From: Nitrospinota bacterium
Lineage (GTDB): Bacteria; UBA8248; JACPRG01
NCBI GenBank assembly: GCA_030740135.1
Contig: JASLXW010000063.1
Location: forward strand, 1 to 8,024
Length of the DNA: 8,024 nt
Reading direction: 5' to 3'
The first letter of the stretch is position 1. Each line of letters starts with the position of its first letter. Under the pieces are notes generated by a model that was given only the letters and a program-made list of their open reading frames with translations, was not told where the DNA came from and searched no databases. Of this stretch, positions 6,899 to 8,024 are shown one piece after another. Made by a program: the position numbers and the translations under genes.

Positions 6899-6913
6899 TC
6901 CGCCTTCGGCGGA
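6899..6913. terminator. Small stem-loop, weak candidate terminator for the hydrolase gene
   Basis: TCCGCC-TTC-GGCGGA forms a 6-bp stem with a 3-nt loop, 54 bp past the hydrolase stop on the minus strand. Downstream on that strand is CCTTTCGTTCG, a broken T-rich stretch rather than a true T run, so intrinsic termination is doubtful. Confidence 0.25.
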
Positions 6914-6966
6914 AATCGAAAGGGGTTGCAGGATTTCGGACGATCCCACGGCCCGTCCCGTTTTCT

Positions 6967-7779
6967 TCAGGGGACAGCCGACCGGTTGATCATGTCATAG
7001 ACCTCGACCCGCCGGTCTCCGAAGATGTGGTTGAACTCGTTGAATTCCTTGTTTCTCGACCGCTCGGGCCGGATTTCGACGACCTGCCCTTCAGGATTCT
7101 CCTCGCCCGCCCGGACCAGGAGCCCGCCCCGGGGATCGACGACCTGGCTGCCGCCCGTGTAGGCCAGCGTCTCGCCGCCTTTGCGCTCATCCCGCCCCGT
7201 CCGGTTGCACGTCACGGCGAATACGCGGTTCTCAAGGCAGCGGATCAGCATCGCCTGGTGGCACAGCGTGAAGATCAGGTTCGCCGGATGGCAGAGGATG
7301 TCGGCGCCTTGCAGGGCCAGCATCCGGGCGGTCTCGGGAAAGATCCAGTCGAAGCAGATCATCAGGCCGAGCCGGACGCCGTCTACATCGAAGACCGGGG
7401 GCGGCGCCTGCCCCGGCTGAAACCAGCGCTTCTCTTCGTAGAACAGGTGAAGCTTTCTGTACCGCCCGACGCAACCCTCCGGTCCGACAAGGACGCAGGC
7501 GTTGTAGATCGCCTCGCCGTCGCGCTCGGCGATCCCGGCCGCGATGTGCGTCCCGCGCTCGCAGGCCAGGTGGATCAAGGCCGCGCACGTCTCTCCATCG
7601 GGGATCGGCTCGGCCAAATCCCGGGCTTCGCCCTCCGACACGAATTGATAGCCTGTGTTGAAGAGTTCCGGCAGGACGATCAGGTCCGCTTCCAGATCGG
7701 ACAGGGCCTCGCGCACATGGGCCACGTTGCCCGCCGGGTCGCCGAAGACCGGCGCGAATTGATAGAAACCGACGCGCAT
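6967..7779 (-). CDS. Carbon-nitrogen hydrolase (nitrilase superfamily amidase)
   Basis: A 270-residue protein is read from ATG at 7779. The frame is open to 7944, but the added residues cross a 17-bp G run and an unrelated coding segment, so 7779 is chosen; it begins with the family-typical RVGFYQFAPVFGD. The catalytic triad is complete: Glu38 in LPELFNTGY, Lys109 in YRKLHLF and Cys142 in MICFDWIFPE, with the extra Glu115/Glu116 after the Lys. The mid-region HPANL and the CNRTG motif also fit. The length is normal for single-domain C-N hydrolases that cleave amides, carbamoyl groups or similar C-N bonds in the cytosol. The subfamily is not certain; N-carbamoyl-amine amidase or a general amidase are candidates. 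The gene converges on the decarboxylase-like gene, with the REPIN-like repeat between them. Confidence 0.94.
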   Translation of the reverse strand: MRVGFYQFAPVFGDPAGNVAHVREALSDLEADLIVLPELFNTGYQFVSEGEARDLAEPIPDGETCAALIHLACERGTHIAAGIAERDGEAIYNACVLVGPEGCVGRYRKLHLFYEEKRWFQPGQAPPPVFDVDGVRLGLMICFDWIFPETARMLALQGADILCHPANLIFTLCHQAMLIRCLENRVFAVTCNRTGRDERKGGETLAYTGGSQVVDPRGGLLVRAGEENPEGQVVEIRPERSRNKEFNEFNHIFGDRRVEVYDMINRSAVP

Positions 7780-7787
7780 CGCTGCCG

Positions 7788-7804
7788 CCCCCCCCCCCCC
7801 CCCC
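7788..7804. repeat. 17-bp C homopolymer (G17 on the hydrolase coding strand)
   Basis: Seventeen consecutive C's lie 8 bp before the hydrolase ATG, in the position of its ribosome-binding site on the minus strand. It joins a well-conserved start of one gene to a fragment of an unrelated one. Such a run could be a slippery phase-variable tract, or a poly-G artefact of two-colour sequencing carried into an assembly. Confidence 0.9.
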
Positions 7805-8024
7805 ACCGGTCGTTGTAGGTGATAACGTGGCCGTTGTGGTAAACGCGCGCCGCAAGCAGGGCCAGCAGGATCGTCAGCGAGCCGAGCGTCGTACCCTCCA
7901 GAAGCGTGTGCGATGTGCGCACCTGAGGATCGAGCGATTGCCAAGTTGGAAGCACCGTTAACCGCAGGTAGGCCACGATGACGCGGAACTGGGTCAAGAG
8001 GTACTCCGTGCGCGACTGCCGCTG
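7805..8024 (-). CDS. Internal fragment of a TMTC-like polytopic membrane protein (TPR/mannosyltransferase type), cut at both sides
   Basis: On the minus strand the frame enters the window at 8024 with QRQSRTEYLLTQFRVIV, then AYLRLTVLPTWQSLD. This is a stretch I recognise from large bacterial and eukaryotic TMTC-type proteins that combine many membrane helices with C-terminal TPRs; the usual form is close to LLTQFRVIVTYxRLLxLPxxQNLD. A hydrophobic helix follows (TTLGSLTILLALLAARVY). In relatives this leads into another helix and the pre-TPR part, but here the family pattern stops at about HNGHVITYNDRW and the frame then runs into the G17 tract. Residue positions in the full protein cannot be given because both ends are missing. 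The gene is either broken at the homopolymer or was joined wrongly in assembly. The annotated limit at 7805 is the edge of unique sequence, not a stop codon; in-frame reading continues to a stop at about 7680. Confidence 0.68.

Noticed and set aside
7780..7944. N-terminal extension of the hydrolase through the G17 tract
   Set aside because: It would add a polyglycine stretch and an out-of-frame reading of the membrane-protein fragment; the family start matches the ATG at 7779.

Overview
The window looks like a chromosomal segment of an uncultured, high-GC bacterium. Coding is dense, gene starts often carry G-rich Shine-Dalgarno sites, and the mix of an NMT1/dihydroxyphthalate-decarboxylase-like protein, an SDR, an ABM-domain protein and a nitrilase-type hydrolase is common in environmental lineages of the Tectomicrobia, Rokubacteria or delta-proteobacterial kind. 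The sequence contains no rRNA or other marker gene that would fix the phylum, so this placement is only a guess. No CRISPR array, transposase, tRNA or phage gene was seen.

Layout. At 1-1133 (+) lie the end of a family-2 glycosyltransferase and, 3 bp later, a small membrane-anchored protein of unknown function. At 1090-3885 (-) lie an M16 zinc peptidase and, downstream of it, an exported TPR protein with a C-terminal membrane anchor. The TPR gene converges on and overlaps the small membrane protein gene by 44 bp. At 3886-4160 is a divergent control region with a good sigma70-like promoter for the peptidase. At 4161-4460 (+) is an ABM-fold small protein. A 381-bp gap (4461-4841) has a plausible promoter for the next two genes. 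At 4842-6732 (+) is a probable two-gene operon: an SDR lacking the usual Ser/Tyr/Lys catalytic residues, and a decarboxylase-like / NMT1-like protein without a signal peptide. At 6733-6966, between convergent genes, is a REPIN-like imperfect inverted repeat. At 6967-7779 (-) is a carbon-nitrogen hydrolase with an intact Glu-Lys-Cys triad. Directly upstream of it is a run of 17 C (G on the coding strand), and beyond that (7805-8024, -) an internal fragment of a TMTC-like polytopic TPR/mannosyltransferase-type membrane protein that loses family resemblance at the homopolymer.

How the genes may work together. The SDR and decarboxylase-like genes probably share a transcript and could act on the same small carboxylated, possibly aromatic, substrate. 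The ABM protein and nitrilase are plausible partners in small-molecule catabolism, but nothing in the sequence proves it. The peptidase/TPR pair and the glycosyltransferase pair look like separate envelope or housekeeping units. No clearly novel multi-gene system was found. The points most worth checking are the SDR with missing catalytic residues, the REPIN-like element, and the G17 junction, which may be an assembly artefact.
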